Below are positions 1-6,795 of a DNA stretch of 19,108 nucleotides, piece by piece. The notes beneath the pieces were generated by a model, which was given only the letters and a program-made list of their open reading frames with translations, made no database searches and was not told the DNA's origin. How positions within the stretch are numbered: the first letter of the stretch is position 1; each line of letters starts with the position of its first letter. Location: NCBI GenBank assembly GCA_044425705.1, contig JAWXVD010000001.1, positions 1 to 19,108 on the forward strand. The letters are read 5' to 3'. The position numbers were made by a program, and so were the translations under genes. Origin of the DNA: JAWXVD01 sp044425705. Its GTDB lineage: Bacteria > Bacillota > Clostridia > Lachnospirales > Lachnospiraceae.

Positions 1-102
1 GATATTACTGACGCATTACACAAAGCATTCAACTTTAGAACTGACTATCAAATCACTTCTCAAAGAAATATGAAAAAAATTATAACTTCTACGAAAAAGT
101 AA
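1..102 (+). CDS. C-terminal end of an unidentified protein (partial)
   Basis: Frame 1 is open from the first base to a TAA at 100-102 and gives a 33-residue tail beginning DITDALHKAFNF and ending in a lysine-rich stretch (KKIITSTKK). The start lies outside the window, so the product cannot be named. A strong hairpin terminator follows about 30 bases later, which supports this being the true end of a plus-strand gene. It probably belongs to the DNA flanking the mobilizable element rather than to the element itself, because the element's genes here run the other way. The reading could be a chance open frame, since only 33 codons are visible. Confidence 0.45.
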   Translation, partial: DITDALHKAFNFRTDYQITSQRNMKKIITSTKK

Positions 103-130
103 AAATATTACTACAATTTACAGAACTAAA

Positions 131-174
131 AAAAGCTCAAGAATGCTTAATCTAAGCACTCTTTGAGCTTTTTA
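131..174 (+). terminator. Rho-independent terminator, possibly bidirectional
   Basis: The stem is AAAGCTCAAGA..TGCTTA, the loop ATC, and the return arm TAAGCA..TCTTTGAGCTTT, followed by a T-rich run. The left arm is preceded by an A-rich run (127-133), so transcripts arriving from the right on the minus strand would also meet a hairpin plus U-tract. It sits after the partial plus-strand gene and about 210 bases beyond tnpV on the minus strand. Confidence 0.8.
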
Positions 175-382
175 CTCTCTTACAACTGTCAAAGACAGGA
201 TTATATTTAAATCCACTTTTAGTTTACACTTTTTCACACACGTTGTATAGCATTTTTCTACATTTGCACACCCAACTTTGTAATCACCCTTCAACTTCAA
301 ATACATCCTGCTTGATTTACAGCAAAATATTATAGTTACTCATCATATCCATTATATAATTTTTTATATTTCGTCTATTTCA

Positions 383-763
383 TTACACATATATCAATAA
401 CTTCTTCACTATCTCCTCTGCACAATTATGATAGTTATTCATTAACCCAACCCACTTCATTTGCTCCTGCATTTTCATCTGATTATCACAGCCTTCTACC
501 ACTGCCATATCATTCACTATTTCAGCAACCATTTGCTGGGCTTCCTCTTCTACTTCATCTAGATGCTTATATAAACTTCCCGACAATAACATATGTACAA
601 ACAATACATATCGTTCTTCTTCCAAATAGTGTTTACGCATACGTCCGCATTTCCCTAATGGTCTTTGTAGGCTCTCTGTCATTACGATTTGAGGATAATA
701 CAATCCACCTTCTCCTAATTGATACCATAATCCGTTATCTTCGTTGTAAAATTCTTTTTTCAT
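383..763 (-). CDS. tnpV: TnpV family transposon protein
   Basis: This 126-residue protein matches the TnpV family known from Tn4451/Tn4453-type clostridial mobilizable transposons. It has the family's opening (MKKEFYNEDNGLWY), a central RKHYLEEER..VLFVHMLLSG helix, and the closing W-x-G-x-MNNYHNCAEEIV motif that corresponds to the conserved W-V-x-x-MNN..C.REIV end. The length is normal for the family. The role of TnpV is not established; it occurs as an accessory gene in mobile elements. The start has a good ribosome binding site (GGAAAGGAG). It is the last gene of the minus-strand mobilization block, about 200 bases after the relaxase. A near-identical frameshifted copy lies at 7728-8107 on the plus strand, differing at 2 of the first 104 residues. 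Confidence 0.85.
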   Translation of the reverse strand: MKKEFYNEDNGLWYQLGEGGLYYPQIVMTESLQRPLGKCGRMRKHYLEEERYVLFVHMLLSGSLYKHLDEVEEEAQQMVAEIVNDMAVVEGCDNQMKMQEQMKWVGLMNNYHNCAEEIVKKLLIYV

Positions 764-1498
764 TTATTATCACTCCTTTCCAATCTGAAAGGCTCTGCCA
801 CATCTCTTGCAAGCAATGTTCAGGTATATACCTTTGAACGTTTCGCTTGTACCCTCGCTACGCTGGGGCAGACCCTTGGGAGACTATCCCAATCCCTTAA
901 TAATCACATCATAAATGATGCGGCAGCGCTCCTTCGGTAGCTCAATTTCCCAACTACTTTTATCTGTCTTGCGACTTTTGTTTTTCTACTTTCTTTTCAT
1001 CTACACCTAGAATCTTCACGACATTTTGTTTCATAATTAATAGCTCCTGCATTTCTTTTTTCGCTACATGATACTGAGAATATGCCTTCTTCTTTTTTGA
1101 TAAAAGTTCATTGAACTCTGTATCCAATGTTTTGATTTTCGGTAATGTTTTCAACTCTAGCTTATTGAAATGTTCTCTTGCCGATTTATGCAATATCAAT
1201 TCACTCTCATATTTTTCATACACCTTTTTTGAATACCCGGACTTCTTATATTGTGCATAAATATCTTTCGTTTTCATATAGGTTATAATGCTTGATTTCA
1301 ATGTTTTAATTTCTGTCATTCGTACTTCACATGATTTAATTTGACTATTCAAGGTATCAAAATGATTCGTGGCTTCTGCGGCTTTTTTCTCTAATGATTC
1401 ATAGTCTAACATATCATGTTCTCGCAGATAATTGAGGGTACTTGCCATCTGCTTGAGGTTGAAGATCTTCGCCCACTGTTCATAGCCTGCTCCCTTAC
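401..1498. repeat. Left arm of a 1.1-kb inverted repeat
   Basis: This segment contains the relaxase 3' part, the intergenic region and tnpV. It is matched in inverted orientation by 6993-8090, which has the same length with small compensating indels. Homology stops abruptly inside the relaxase gene at about 1498 and at the last codons of tnpV at about 401. The arms are about 5.5 kb apart and bracket the IME core genes. The left copy is intact and the right copy is decayed. Confidence 0.9.
764..959 (-). other. Conserved relaxase-tnpV intergenic region with folding potential
   Basis: No gene lies here, but the stretch is kept almost base for base in the inverted copy at 7532-7727, although the adjoining coding copies have decayed. 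Read on the minus strand it contains a local hairpin (CGCATCA, TTTA loop, TGATGTG; 922-905). An alternative long-range pairing joins GCTGCCGCATC to a GATGTGGCAG shortly before tnpV. A GC-richer block with the direct repeat AGCGTAGCGA lies between them. It could be a structured leader RNA for tnpV, part of an origin of transfer, or a recombination end. I cannot match it to a named RNA family from memory. Confidence 0.5.
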
Positions 1499-2372
1499 CT
1501 TGTTGCAATTTTGCTTGAATATCTACTAATAGATTCACTTGTTTTTGTTGTGGTTTACTAGCAATCTTCCGAGTACATTTCCCCTTGATTACATTCTGAA
1601 TCTCTTCTTCTGAATAACCACTTCCTAGTGATTTTACTCTTATAAATTTCTTTTGTGACTTCCCCTTAAATGCGAGATATTTTCCCTGCTTATTCTCATA
1701 TCCTTGCTCCTGCATTTGCAATAAGAAACGCGAATAATCTACTGGCTTTCCTGCTAATACTTCATCAATAGCTAACCTCAGTCTATCGGAGTGACTACGT
1801 GGTTTATTATCTCCTAACCATTTCCCATAATGTCCCTGAGATTTCTTTGGTGCTTCAATAATAGACAATCCATTTTCAAGGCAAATCCGATCCGATATTC
1901 TACGAACTGCAAAAGTACTTCCCCAAAAGTTTTTAAACTTTCTAGTATAATCTAATGTCGTAGAATTGAAGATGATATGTGAGTGAACATGGTCTTTATC
2001 TACATGGGTACACACTAGAAATGCGTGCTTCCCCTTCGTCAATGACATGGCGCAATCATAGCCAATTTTATTCGCTATTTCTGGTGTCACTTCATCTGGT
2101 CTAAAGCTCTGTCGTAGATGATATGCAATCACATCTCGACTCCCTTGATTACGTCCAGTAAGGGACGTATACTGGCTCTTAGAAAATAGAAATTCCTGCT
2201 CAGCTATCAATGGATCACACTCATAAGAGGAAATGAATTCCCCCTCATTTGTCTTATTGGGATTCTCCACGTAATCCATACTACGACCAAGTGCTGAAGC
2301 TACTGTCTTCCCTTTCCCTACATGTAATGGAATTAATGCCGTTGTTGCTATAACATCACCTCCTGCATCCAT
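960..2372 (-). CDS. MOBP-type relaxase / mobilization nuclease
   Basis: This 470-residue relaxase would nick the element's origin of transfer and stay bound to the 5' end of the transferred strand during conjugation driven by a helper. The metal-binding histidine motif is clear (HVDKDHVHSHIIFN, residues 123-136). A candidate catalytic tyrosine is Y34 in the N-terminal SMDYV context. After about residue 290 the protein is lysine- and glutamate-rich and predicted to be coiled coil. It overlaps mobC by 17 bases, implying translational coupling. The start is odd. The annotated ATG at 2372 has only a weak ribosome binding site, while a strong AGGAGG lies just downstream of it and points to an ATA codon at 2351-2349. 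There the protein would begin IATTALIPLH, as related relaxases begin MATT. The 3' part is duplicated at 6993-7531. Confidence 0.9.
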   Translation of the reverse strand: MDAGGDVIATTALIPLHVGKGKTVASALGRSMDYVENPNKTNEGEFISSYECDPLIAEQEFLFSKSQYTSLTGRNQGSRDVIAYHLRQSFRPDEVTPEIANKIGYDCAMSLTKGKHAFLVCTHVDKDHVHSHIIFNSTTLDYTRKFKNFWGSTFAVRRISDRICLENGLSIIEAPKKSQGHYGKWLGDNKPRSHSDRLRLAIDEVLAGKPVDYSRFLLQMQEQGYENKQGKYLAFKGKSQKKFIRVKSLGSGYSEEEIQNVIKGKCTRKIASKPQQKQVNLLVDIQAKLQQGKGAGYEQWAKIFNLKQMASTLNYLREHDMLDYESLEKKAAEATNHFDTLNSQIKSCEVRMTEIKTLKSSIITYMKTKDIYAQYKKSGYSKKVYEKYESELILHKSAREHFNKLELKTLPKIKTLDTEFNELLSKKKKAYSQYHVAKKEMQELLIMKQNVVKILGVDEKKVEKQKSQDR

Positions 2373-2706
2373 TCTCTATCTTTGTCAGTAGTTCCAATAA
2401 CTGTCCAAACAGCAATTTGATTTCTACTAGATTTTGATTCATATCTTGAATATCATCTGTATAAACATGCGAAGTTCCATTTGCTATTTTCGCTATTTGA
2501 TTTGCATTATTCGATGTAATACGAAGTAGTTTAGATATCTCATTCAGTTGCGTAATATCGTGATGAATAATCAAACCATCGATTGCTATTTTACGAATAT
2601 AGGCACTACGATTTGCAATTGGAATCTCATCTTTTTTCTTATCAATCATATCCATTTCACTTTGCGATAATTTCACAAACAATCCCTTATCTCGTTTTTC
2701 CTGCAT
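2356..2706 (-). CDS. mobC: MobC-type relaxosome accessory protein
   Basis: This 116-residue protein has the MobC layout. The N-terminal part is a basic ribbon-helix-helix-like segment (LFVKLSQSEMDMIDKKK..ANRSAYIRKIAIDG). It is followed by the conserved helical signature LLRITSNNANQIAKIANGT (about residues 61-79) and a C-terminal helix. MobC proteins bind near oriT and help the relaxase open the DNA around the nick. The ribosome binding site (AGGAGA) sits correctly before the ATG. The gene overlaps the relaxase start by 17 bases and follows the RepA-like gene by 76 bases, a gap that contains an 11-bp direct repeat. Co-occurrence with the relaxase makes the assignment firm; autoregulation through the upstream repeats is inferred. 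Confidence 0.88.
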   Translation of the reverse strand: MQEKRDKGLFVKLSQSEMDMIDKKKDEIPIANRSAYIRKIAIDGLIIHHDITQLNEISKLLRITSNNANQIAKIANGTSHVYTDDIQDMNQNLVEIKLLFGQLLELLTKIENGCRR

Positions 2707-2725
2707 ACAATTTCTCCTATATTTT

Positions 2726-2770
2726 CAACCTTGCAAGTTTGCAACACTCTAGAATGCTACAACCTTGCAA
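2726..2770. repeat. 11-bp direct repeats upstream of mobC (operator or oriT candidate)
   Basis: CAACCTTGCAA occurs perfectly at 2726-2736 and 2760-2770, with a partial unit TTTGCAAC at 2738-2745 between them. The repeats occupy the only sizeable gap inside the mobilization block, directly before mobC-relaxase. Such a place is typical for MobC binding sites, an origin of transfer or iterons for the RepA-like protein. The sequence does not tell which. Confidence 0.5.
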
Positions 2771-2782
2771 CCTTCCTTTATT

Positions 2783-3733
2783 CTATTGTTCCAACTCCCA
2801 GTGCCACTGATTCCCTGCCTTAATTGACTTCACATTTAACTTCTTTTTTGCTTCATCTAGCACTCTTTTGGAAATGCTTTTTTCTTTCGCTTTGGCAATA
2901 ATTTCACTCTGCGGCTTTCTTCCATCTGCTAAGAATTCCGTTAATAATGTGTGTGCTAATTGAGATTTGTTTTCTTTGGAAACTCCCATTAACAAATCAT
3001 CTACCGACATATCACATTTCCCAAGCCACTGGAATCCGTTCTCTTTCCCTAACTCAAATGCGATGCTATCTCCTTCAGCAGCAAGGCTAGATTTGCTCTG
3101 TGCTATGACTCGCATAGTTGGATTATCTTTCACTCTTCCTACAATCAAGACACTTCTTGCTACTGCTTGAAAATCGATAGTTCCTAATCCTCTGTATGCA
3201 GATTTTCCTCCACCTTTATTCATATGTCCAATTAAAATAATGGCACAATTTAAGCGATTAGCTAGGTGACCAATTTGCTTCGTTACATCTCGTATTTCAT
3301 TGGCACTATTCATATTTACATCTTTACCAAGATAAGCTTGAATTGGATCTAGTATTACAACTCTAGCTCCCGTTTCGATTAGTGCTTGTTCAATCCGTTC
3401 ATCTATCATTGTTAAGCTTTTATTGGTTTCATCAATTACTTTTATTCTGCTGCAATCTGCATTTGCATCGATAAGTCGTGGCTTCACTGTATCATCGAGA
3501 CCATCTTCTGCAGTCTGATAAATAATGTTAATCGGTTCTCGTTCTGTATCATCGCAGGGGAGTTTCTCGCCCCTGCTTAACATTGCTGAAATACGTAATA
3601 TGGTCGTTGTTTTCCCTTCGCCTGGATCACCTTGTACAATGGTTATCTTTCCATATGGAATGTATGGATACCATAACCACTCTACATCTTTTGCTTCAAT
3701 TTCATCCATCCTGATAATATTTAAATCACTCAA
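2783..3733 (-). CDS. RepA-like AAA/DnaB-type replicative helicase ATPase
   Basis: This 316-residue protein is a RecA-fold ATPase of the plasmid RepA helicase kind. Visible motifs are Walker A GDPGEGKT (residues 35-42), Walker B VVILDPIQAYLG (D129), and the sensor strand IILIGHMNKGGG followed by YRGLGTIDFQAVARS. A C-terminal winged-helix-like segment (residues ~255-316) follows. In IMEs and plasmids such proteins unwind DNA for autonomous or rolling replication of the excised form. The start is TTG at 3733, chosen because AAGGTGGTG lies at proper distance; the nearby ATG in another frame stops at once. It begins 12 bases after the BRO-N gene stops, so both are in one transcript. Which initiator or primase works with it is not apparent. 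Confidence 0.85.
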   Translation of the reverse strand: MSDLNIIRMDEIEAKDVEWLWYPYIPYGKITIVQGDPGEGKTTTILRISAMLSRGEKLPCDDTEREPINIIYQTAEDGLDDTVKPRLIDANADCSRIKVIDETNKSLTMIDERIEQALIETGARVVILDPIQAYLGKDVNMNSANEIRDVTKQIGHLANRLNCAIILIGHMNKGGGKSAYRGLGTIDFQAVARSVLIVGRVKDNPTMRVIAQSKSSLAAEGDSIAFELGKENGFQWLGKCDMSVDDLLMGVSKENKSQLAHTLLTEFLADGRKPQSEIIAKAKEKSISKRVLDEAKKKLNVKSIKAGNQWHWELEQ

Positions 3734-3745
3734 TTCATCACCACC

Positions 3746-4129
3746 TTACGATACAAATTCATCTAATTCATTTGCATATGAATTTCCTGCTTCTATATGC
3801 TCTCGAACTTCAACCATGGCATATTCTGTTGCCCACATCACTGATGCATTATGAAGTCCATATTTTCTAATTAATGGAAAGATATAACCATATAGCCATC
3901 TTTCTAGCTCAATAGACTCCTTACTATTGATAGATGTAAACAACTTAACGGCTACTTCATAAGTAATATAATTTTCACTATGTGGATTTATAAATTGACG
4001 CCCCGCTTTGTTTCTATAATTTAATACTCTTAAAATATCTTCACTACAAAATAAAATCTCGTTTTTCTTTTCTTCTGCCATTCTAATTTTTCCTAATCCT
4101 TTGTGTTCAAACATACATAAATTTTTCAT
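3746..4129 (-). CDS. BRO-N (phage antirepressor-like) domain protein
   Basis: This 127-residue protein fits the BRO-N domain found in phage antirepressors and baculovirus BRO proteins. It has an opening FEHKGLGKIRM strand pair, then ILFCSEDILRVLNYRN (the usual F..kDV...LgY position), INPHSENYITYEVAVKLFTSINS and ELERWLYGYIFPLIRKYG, equivalent to the classical FQ.WV..EVLP.IRK.G end. BRO-N domains bind DNA, and in phages they can counter a repressor. Here no C-terminal ANT/KilA-C domain follows, so it is a stand-alone domain. It has a fair ribosome binding site (AGAGGAAA) and lies just before the RepA-like gene. A role in relieving the XRE repressor of this element is an inference from context. 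Confidence 0.7.
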   Translation of the reverse strand: MKNLCMFEHKGLGKIRMAEEKKNEILFCSEDILRVLNYRNKAGRQFINPHSENYITYEVAVKLFTSINSKESIELERWLYGYIFPLIRKYGLHNASVMWATEYAMVEVREHIEAGNSYANELDEFVS

Positions 4130-4254
4130 AATCCATTTCCTCTTTTCTTTCTCGTTATTCTTATTCTATTTTCTTGAAATTATTGAATTATCAACGAAAA
4201 CTGTGTATACTTGCACTGTAATGTAGCACCACAGCTTCGCTGATTGGTTGCAAA

Positions 4255-4286
4255 AGTTCTTATCTTGCCGGATAAGGACTTTTTTT
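4255..4286. terminator. Hairpin terminator candidate between mobilization sub-blocks
   Basis: AGTTCTTATC, loop TTGCCG, GATAAGGACT forms a 10-bp stem with one G-T pair, followed by a T run in the plus direction and preceded by an A-rich stretch. On the minus strand it lies directly after the stop of the 105-residue gene, but its U-tract in that direction is only four bases. It may attenuate rather than fully stop transcription of xis-int into the BRO/rep/mob genes. Confidence 0.55.
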
Positions 4287-4287
4287 A

Positions 4288-4605
4288 TTACACACCCTTT
4301 AATCCCTCTAGTGTGGTTACAATTTGTGACAACTGCAAGAACATATCTTCTTGAAGTCCCTGCCCATCTCGAATACCTTGTAGCTCCTTGCAAATATCAC
4401 GCATTTGATTTTTGAGTGCCTTATGGATTCGTGTATTGCCTTGTACCACAATCTCTCGTTGTAATAATCTACTAATAATGTAATCTTGTTTTGTTAGACC
4501 CGATAAATTCACATATTTTTCTAACAGCTCATCCTCTTCTTTCGACATCCGAAAGGCTACCACTTTATTTCTCCATCTTCCTTGTGCATCATTCCGTCTC
4601 TCCAT
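4288..4605 (-). CDS. Small ribbon-helix-helix/MobC-like DNA-binding protein
   Basis: This 105-residue protein starts with a basic segment and FRMSKEEDELLEKYVNLSGLTKQDYIISRLLQRE (residues ~18-51). This is the strand-helix-helix layout of ribbon-helix-helix proteins and resembles the N-terminal half of MobC-like mobilization proteins. The remainder is predicted helical. It overlaps the integrase 3' end by 17 bases with its own AGGAGG, so translation is coupled to the integrase. It could be a second relaxosome factor, an autoregulator, or an excision helper. I do not recognise a specific family name. Confidence 0.6.
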   Translation of the reverse strand: MERRNDAQGRWRNKVVAFRMSKEEDELLEKYVNLSGLTKQDYIISRLLQREIVVQGNTRIHKALKNQMRDICKELQGIRDGQGLQEDMFLQLSQIVTTLEGLKGV

Positions 4606-5683
4606 TTTCTTCCTCCTGCTTCAATCGTTCTTCATTTAATTGATCTGCCATTTTCGTCTGTGTAGTTGGAAATAAATGTGCATATCGATACGTAATATTA
4701 ATTGCTTCATGCCCCATTCTTTCCGCTATCGCAAGAGCAGTAAATCCCATTTCTATAAGAAGTGACACCGCTGAATGTCTTAGATCATGGACACGTATTC
4801 GTTGTACTCCACCCTCCTTTGCTCCACGATCCATCTCGTGATGAAGGTATGACTTACTTACTGTAAATATCCTATCTGTATCTTCCAGTTCATATAATAA
4901 ACCGATATATTCTTGAATCTCCTCACATAGAAAATCTGGTAATACAATGGTACGATTACTGCGTGATGTCTTAGGTGATGTAATCACATCTTGACGATTC
5001 ATTCTTTGATAAGATTTATTAATGGTTACTGTCTGCTTATTGAAGTCAAAATCCTTTGGTGTTAATGCCAGTAACTCACCTAATCTTATTCCTGCATAAT
5101 AAAGCATTTCAAAGGCATAATACGAACGTGGCTTATCCATCATAACTTCTGCAAATTTTAAGTATTCCTCTTGTGTCCAAAACAACATCTCTTTTCTCGT
5201 TTCATATCCCATACTACCTGCTTGTTGTGCTGGATTCGATGGAAGAGAATAATACTTTACTGCGTGATTAAATATGGCACTTAACTGTGCGTGCATAGTC
5301 TTTAAATAATTAGAAGAATATGCCTTCCCATCTGGGTAACGAAATGCTAATAACTCATTCTGCCATGCTACAATATCCTTCGGCTGAATTTCTGCTATCT
5401 TTCGCTTCTCAAAATATGGTAATATCTTAAGACGTATCACAGGTTCTTTGGAACTCCATGTATTTTCCTTAATTCGTTGCTTCTTATCTCTTGCATAAAT
5501 TTCTATAAAGCTGCCAAATGTCATATCCAGTTTAGAATTCTTCTTTAGTAATTCCTCTCGTTCCCACATCTGTGCTTCTTTCTTAGTACGAAATCCTCGC
5601 TTCTGTGTCTGCTTCGCTACACCTTGCCAATCTGTATAACGAAACACCACTCTCCACTTATCTCCATCTTTATAAACTGACAT
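4589..5683 (-). CDS. int: Tyrosine integrase (Tn916/phage-type)
   Basis: This 364-residue tyrosine recombinase would insert and excise the element at its attachment site. Domains in order: an N-terminal AP2-like arm-binding domain (residues ~1-45, DKWRVVFRYTDWQG..KQTQKRGFRTKKEA); a SAM-like core-binding domain (~54-145); and a catalytic domain with R200 in YYAGIRLGELL, K238, H299 and R302 in HDLRH, H325 in ERMGH, and nucleophile Y334 in TYRYAHLF. All catalytic residues are present. The excisionase-like gene ends 3 bases before its ATG, and the next gene overlaps its 3' end. Transcription probably starts from the minus promoter at 6082-6110, controlled by the XRE repressor. Confidence 0.95.
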   Translation of the reverse strand: MSVYKDGDKWRVVFRYTDWQGVAKQTQKRGFRTKKEAQMWEREELLKKNSKLDMTFGSFIEIYARDKKQRIKENTWSSKEPVIRLKILPYFEKRKIAEIQPKDIVAWQNELLAFRYPDGKAYSSNYLKTMHAQLSAIFNHAVKYYSLPSNPAQQAGSMGYETRKEMLFWTQEEYLKFAEVMMDKPRSYYAFEMLYYAGIRLGELLALTPKDFDFNKQTVTINKSYQRMNRQDVITSPKTSRSNRTIVLPDFLCEEIQEYIGLLYELEDTDRIFTVSKSYLHHEMDRGAKEGGVQRIRVHDLRHSAVSLLIEMGFTALAIAERMGHEAINITYRYAHLFPTTQTKMADQLNEERLKQEEENGETE

Positions 5684-5686
5684 TTC

Positions 5687-5929
5687 CTACCGCCCTTCCT
5701 CTTCATAACAGAACTTTTTCTGAAAATACTGCTTATTCAATTTACCTGCTACTGTAAGATATCCTTGTTCTTGTAGCTCTGCATTTAACTTCCTAATAAT
5801 CTTATAAGCAGTTGACGGTGCAATGCCCAATTCTTCTGCAATTTCTTTTGCTGTCATAAAATTTTTCTTTTCTATAGTAATTTTCCTCCTCTCTTTAATA
5901 CTTCTACAAAAACTCATTTGTCGCTTCAT
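5687..5929 (-). CDS. Excisionase-like helix-turn-helix protein
   Basis: A small protein (up to 80 residues) with one clear helix-turn-helix, MTAKEIAEELGIAPSTAYKIIRKLNAELQEQG, then a short tail. Its place directly before the integrase is typical for excisionases (Xis), which bend DNA and bias the integrase toward excision. The start is uncertain. ATG 5929 and ATG 5917 have poor ribosome binding sites. A perfect AGGAGG at 5890-5885 is followed nine bases later by an in-frame ATA (5875-5873), giving ITIEKKNFMTAKE, and the next ATG (5857-5855) is too far for that site. The true protein may therefore be about 56-62 residues. It could instead be a simple regulator. Confidence 0.65.
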   Translation of the reverse strand: MKRQMSFCRSIKERRKITIEKKNFMTAKEIAEELGIAPSTAYKIIRKLNAELQEQGYLTVAGKLNKQYFQKKFCYEEEGR

Positions 5930-6081
5930 CTTTCAGATTCCATCTGGTTGCCTTGTTTGGTACTTAAATGTATTCACTCTATATAATTCGCTCGCTTACG
6001 GTCATCGCAAATCTTATATAAGAGGTCTCTGATTGCACGCTCATTCTTTTAGTTAACTTAATTTGTTTAAGTCGTGCGCAT

Positions 6082-6110
6082 ATCATACTAAACTATTTTG
6101 CTTAAGTCAA
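6082..6110 (-). promoter_or_regulatory. Leftward promoter for xis-int
   Basis: On the minus strand TTGACT (6110-6105) and TATGAT (6087-6082) are separated by exactly 17 bases, a near-consensus sigma-A promoter. It faces the excisionase-integrase genes and leaves a leader of roughly 150-200 bases. A TTAAG operator half-site overlaps its -35 region, and a full operator sits where transcription would begin. Confidence 0.75.
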
Positions 6111-6153
6111 TAGAAATTACTCAAAAACTTAAACTTTTTTATTTAAGTTTTTC

Positions 6154-6182
6154 TTGCTGACACATATTATCTATGTTATACT
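6154..6182 (+). promoter_or_regulatory. Rightward promoter for the XRE repressor gene
   Basis: TTGCTG (6154-6159) and TATACT (6177-6182) with a 17-base spacer form a good sigma-A promoter. It lies 40 bases before the repressor's ribosome binding site (AAGGAGG, 6211-6217). A TTTAAGTT operator follows the -10, which suggests autorepression. Confidence 0.75.
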
Positions 6183-6224
6183 ACCCTTAACTCATATGTT
6201 TAAGTTATTAAAGGAGGTCACACA

Positions 6225-6737
6225 ATGGCAATAGGAAAACGGATACGACACTTCCGTACTTTAATGGGGCTTACCCAAAAACAATTAGGTGAACAATTAG
6301 GATTTACAGGTAAATCCTCTGATGTGCGTATTGCTCAATATGAATATGAAGCTAGAATACCAAAGCATGATTTAATAAAACAAATGGCTAATTTATTTGG
6401 TGTAAGCACTCATGCTCTTGATGTTCCAAATATAGATTCTTCAATCGGGCTTATGCATACACTCTTTACATTAGAAGATATGTATGGACTTAAGATACGT
6501 GAAATTGATGGCGATATACATCTTTGGTTAGATGTAAGTATCGCTAAACACGATCCTTTATTTATTCCCAATATGCATAGTTGGTTAAAAATCACTCAAA
6601 AACTAGAAAATGGCGAAATTACAAAAGATGAATATGATAACTGGAGATATAACTATCCAACTCTTCGTGAAGAGACAGGTTATGCGTCTATTCCATCTAA
6701 TTTTTTAAATGATGCATTTTTAGAAGATATTGAATAA
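6225..6737 (+). CDS. XRE-family transcriptional repressor
   Basis: This 170-residue protein has an N-terminal XRE/Cro-CI helix-turn-helix (residues ~4-62: IGKRIRHFRTLMGLTQKQLGEQLGF..SDVRIAQYEYEARIPKHDLIKQMANLFGVSTHAL). An uncharacterised C-terminal domain (~70-170) lacks recognisable peptidase (LexA/CI) or metalloprotease motifs. It is divergent from xis-int, shares an operator-rich region with them, and is followed by its own terminator. The likely job is keeping the element quiescent by repressing the leftward promoter and its own. Inactivation is unlikely to be through self-cleavage, given the missing peptidase motifs. The BRO-N protein of the same element is a possible antagonist, but this is inference. 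Confidence 0.88.
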   Translation: MAIGKRIRHFRTLMGLTQKQLGEQLGFTGKSSDVRIAQYEYEARIPKHDLIKQMANLFGVSTHALDVPNIDSSIGLMHTLFTLEDMYGLKIREIDGDIHLWLDVSIAKHDPLFIPNMHSWLKITQKLENGEITKDEYDNWRYNYPTLREETGYASIPSNFLNDAFLEDIE

Positions 6738-6745
6738 ATAAACGA

Positions 6746-6795
6746 CAAAAAACCTTACCAATTTTCATTTCTGAAAACCAGTAAGGTTTTTATTT
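6746..6795 (+). terminator. Rho-independent terminator after the XRE gene
   Basis: AAAAACCTTAC pairs with GTAAGGTTTTT, with an inner stem TTTTCA/TGAAAA, and is followed by a T-rich tail. It lies 9 bases after the repressor stop codon. This closes the single-gene rightward transcript near the right end of the IME. Confidence 0.88.

Larger units (their letters stand above)
6055..6206. promoter_or_regulatory. Operator cluster for the XRE repressor (TTTAAGT inverted repeats)
   Basis: Three inverted repeats share one half-site: AACTTAA-TTTG-TTTAAGT (6055-6072), AACTTAAA with TTTAAGTT (6126-6149), and CTTAACT with TTTAAGTT (6186-6206). A lone CTTAAGT lies at 6101-6107. The first lies just after the leftward -10, the third just after the rightward -10, the second between the promoters, and the lone site touches the leftward -35. 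This matches a dimeric repressor controlling both divergent transcripts, as in phage immunity regions. That the binding protein is the adjacent XRE product is inferred. Confidence 0.75.

Noticed and set aside
1..380. Left attachment site matching the 6.84-6.99 kb region
   Set aside because: I compared both ends by eye and found only short chance matches such as TTTGCAC, so no direct repeat can be claimed.
4166..4393. Minus-strand 75-codon frame overlapping the small RHH-like gene
   Set aside because: It overlaps a better gene with its own AGGAGG and runs through a hairpin. No domain is visible.
6225..6737. Self-cleaving CI/LexA-type repressor
   Set aside because: The C-terminal half shows no Ala-Gly/Cys-Gly cleavage site with Ser-Lys peptidase motifs, so only an XRE HTH regulator is called.
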